In this document: in pieces, positions 5,175 to 5,797 of the stretch
How positions within the stretch are numbered: the first letter of the stretch is position 1
Layout: every line of letters starts with the position of its first letter
Assembly: GCA_947458565.1 (NCBI GenBank)
Contig: CANGZK010000076.1
Span: forward strand, 1-5,797
Length of the DNA: 5,797 bases
Reading direction: 5' to 3'
From: Acidimicrobiaceae bacterium
GTDB lineage: Bacteria; Actinomycetota; Acidimicrobiia; Acidimicrobiales; Ilumatobacteraceae
The notes under the pieces: generated by a model
The model's input: the letters and a program-made list of their open reading frames with translations, nothing else
Database searches by the model: none
What the model was told of the DNA's origin: nothing
Made by a program: the position numbers and the translations under genes

Positions 5175-5797
5175 ATGGCAAATCAACTCGCTCACGACCA
5201 ACAAGTCGTGTTGGTGGTGGATTTTGGTGCCCAATACGCCCAATTGATTGCCCGCCGCGTTCGTGAGGCTCAGGTCTATTCAGAGATCGTGCCCCACAAG
5301 ATCACTGCGCAAGAGGTGCTCAAACACAAGCCAATTGCGATCATTCTTTCTGGTGGCCCAGCGAGCGTTCATGTGGAAGGCGCGCCTGTGCTCGACCCGC
5401 AGATTTACGAACTTGGCATTCCTATTTTGGGCATTTGTTATGGCGCTCAGCTGATTGCAGAGCAACTTGGGGGCAAAGTATCTCGAGGTGGCCGGGGAGA
5501 ATACGGCCGCACCGTGGCGCAACGGATACCTGGAGCTACATCACAGTTGTTGAACGACGAAATTCCTGCGCAACTCAATGTATGGATGAGCCATTTCGAT
5601 GCAGTGTCAGTTTTACCGAGTGGTTTTGTTGCTACAGCGAGTACGCCCGACGCACCGATGGCGGTCATTGAAAACCCTTCTCGCAAGATATGGGGAGTGC
5701 AATATCACCCAGAGGTTGCGCACACTGAACATGGTCAGTCGATCATTGAGCAGTTTTTGCATCACCTCGTTGGGGCAAAACGCGACTGGACGATGTC
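5175..5797 (+). CDS. guaA: GMP synthase (glutamine-hydrolysing), N-terminal part
   Basis: The gene starts at ATG 5175 and runs off the window, showing 207 residues of an enzyme usually a little over 500 long. GMP synthase converts XMP, ATP and glutamine to GMP in the cytoplasm, the last step of de novo guanine nucleotide synthesis. What is visible is the class I glutamine amidotransferase domain: V-V-D-F-G-A-Q-Y at 14-21, L-S-G-G-P-A-S-V at 58-65, the nucleophile elbow G-I-C88-Y-G-A-Q, and the Y-H178-P-E180-V segment completing the Cys-His-Glu triad. The W-M-S-H-G-D motif typical of GuaA reads W-M-S-H-F-D here (137-142). The ATP-pyrophosphatase and dimerisation domains lie beyond the window. 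No strong Shine-Dalgarno precedes the ATG; an in-frame stop at 5139-5141 limits upstream extension. It is divergent from the small membrane protein gene. Confidence 0.95.
   Translation, partial: MANQLAHDQQVVLVVDFGAQYAQLIARRVREAQVYSEIVPHKITAQEVLKHKPIAIILSGGPASVHVEGAPVLDPQIYELGIPILGICYGAQLIAEQLGGKVSRGGRGEYGRTVAQRIPGATSQLLNDEIPAQLNVWMSHFDAVSVLPSGFVATASTPDAPMAVIENPSRKIWGVQYHPEVAHTEHGQSIIEQFLHHLVGAKRDWTM

Overview
The window looks like part of an actinobacterial chromosome of moderate GC (about half, judged by eye). The protein sequences resemble Actinomycetota, and I lean towards an Acidimicrobiia-like lineage; that placement is inference from sequence flavour and gene style. No phage, transposon, CRISPR or RNA-gene signature was found. 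This is housekeeping and metabolic DNA with tight gene packing.

Layout, left to right. Positions 1-314 (+) hold the C-terminal end of a NUDIX hydrolase of the CoA-pyrophosphatase type. Its stop codon directly abuts the stop of a convergent gene, 315-767 (-), a small secreted prokaryotic phospholipase A2. Next comes a minus-strand riboflavin operon, in transcription order: an FMN riboswitch (3851-3730), a roughly 135-nt expression-platform leader, ribD (3594-2605), ribBA (2588-1311) and ribH (1314-850). The usual ribE gene for riboflavin synthase is absent from between ribD and ribBA. Upstream of the riboswitch, also on the minus strand, are a ten-helix EamA/DMT-family transporter (4835-3900) and a short single-pass membrane protein with two cysteines (5111-4845). 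A 63-bp divergent intergenic region separates this pair from guaA (5175 to the window end, +), of which the glutamine amidotransferase domain is visible.

How they work together. RibBA makes both starting compounds of riboflavin synthesis: from GTP by its cyclohydrolase II half, and from ribulose 5-phosphate by its DHBP-synthase half. RibD deaminates and reduces the pyrimidine branch. RibH condenses the two branches to 6,7-dimethyl-8-ribityllumazine. The last step (RibE) must be encoded elsewhere. FMN, made from riboflavin, would bind the riboswitch and shut the operon down. The leader has no obvious U-tract terminator but has alternative base pairings reaching the ribD Shine-Dalgarno, so translational control is the more likely mode. 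GuaA supplies GMP, hence GTP, the RibBA substrate, but the adjacency may be coincidental.

I see no clearly new system. The points most worth a second look are the leader's alternative pairings, the missing ribE, the two-gene membrane module upstream of the riboswitch with a perfect hairpin inside the transporter's first codons, and the secreted phospholipase A2 behind ribH.
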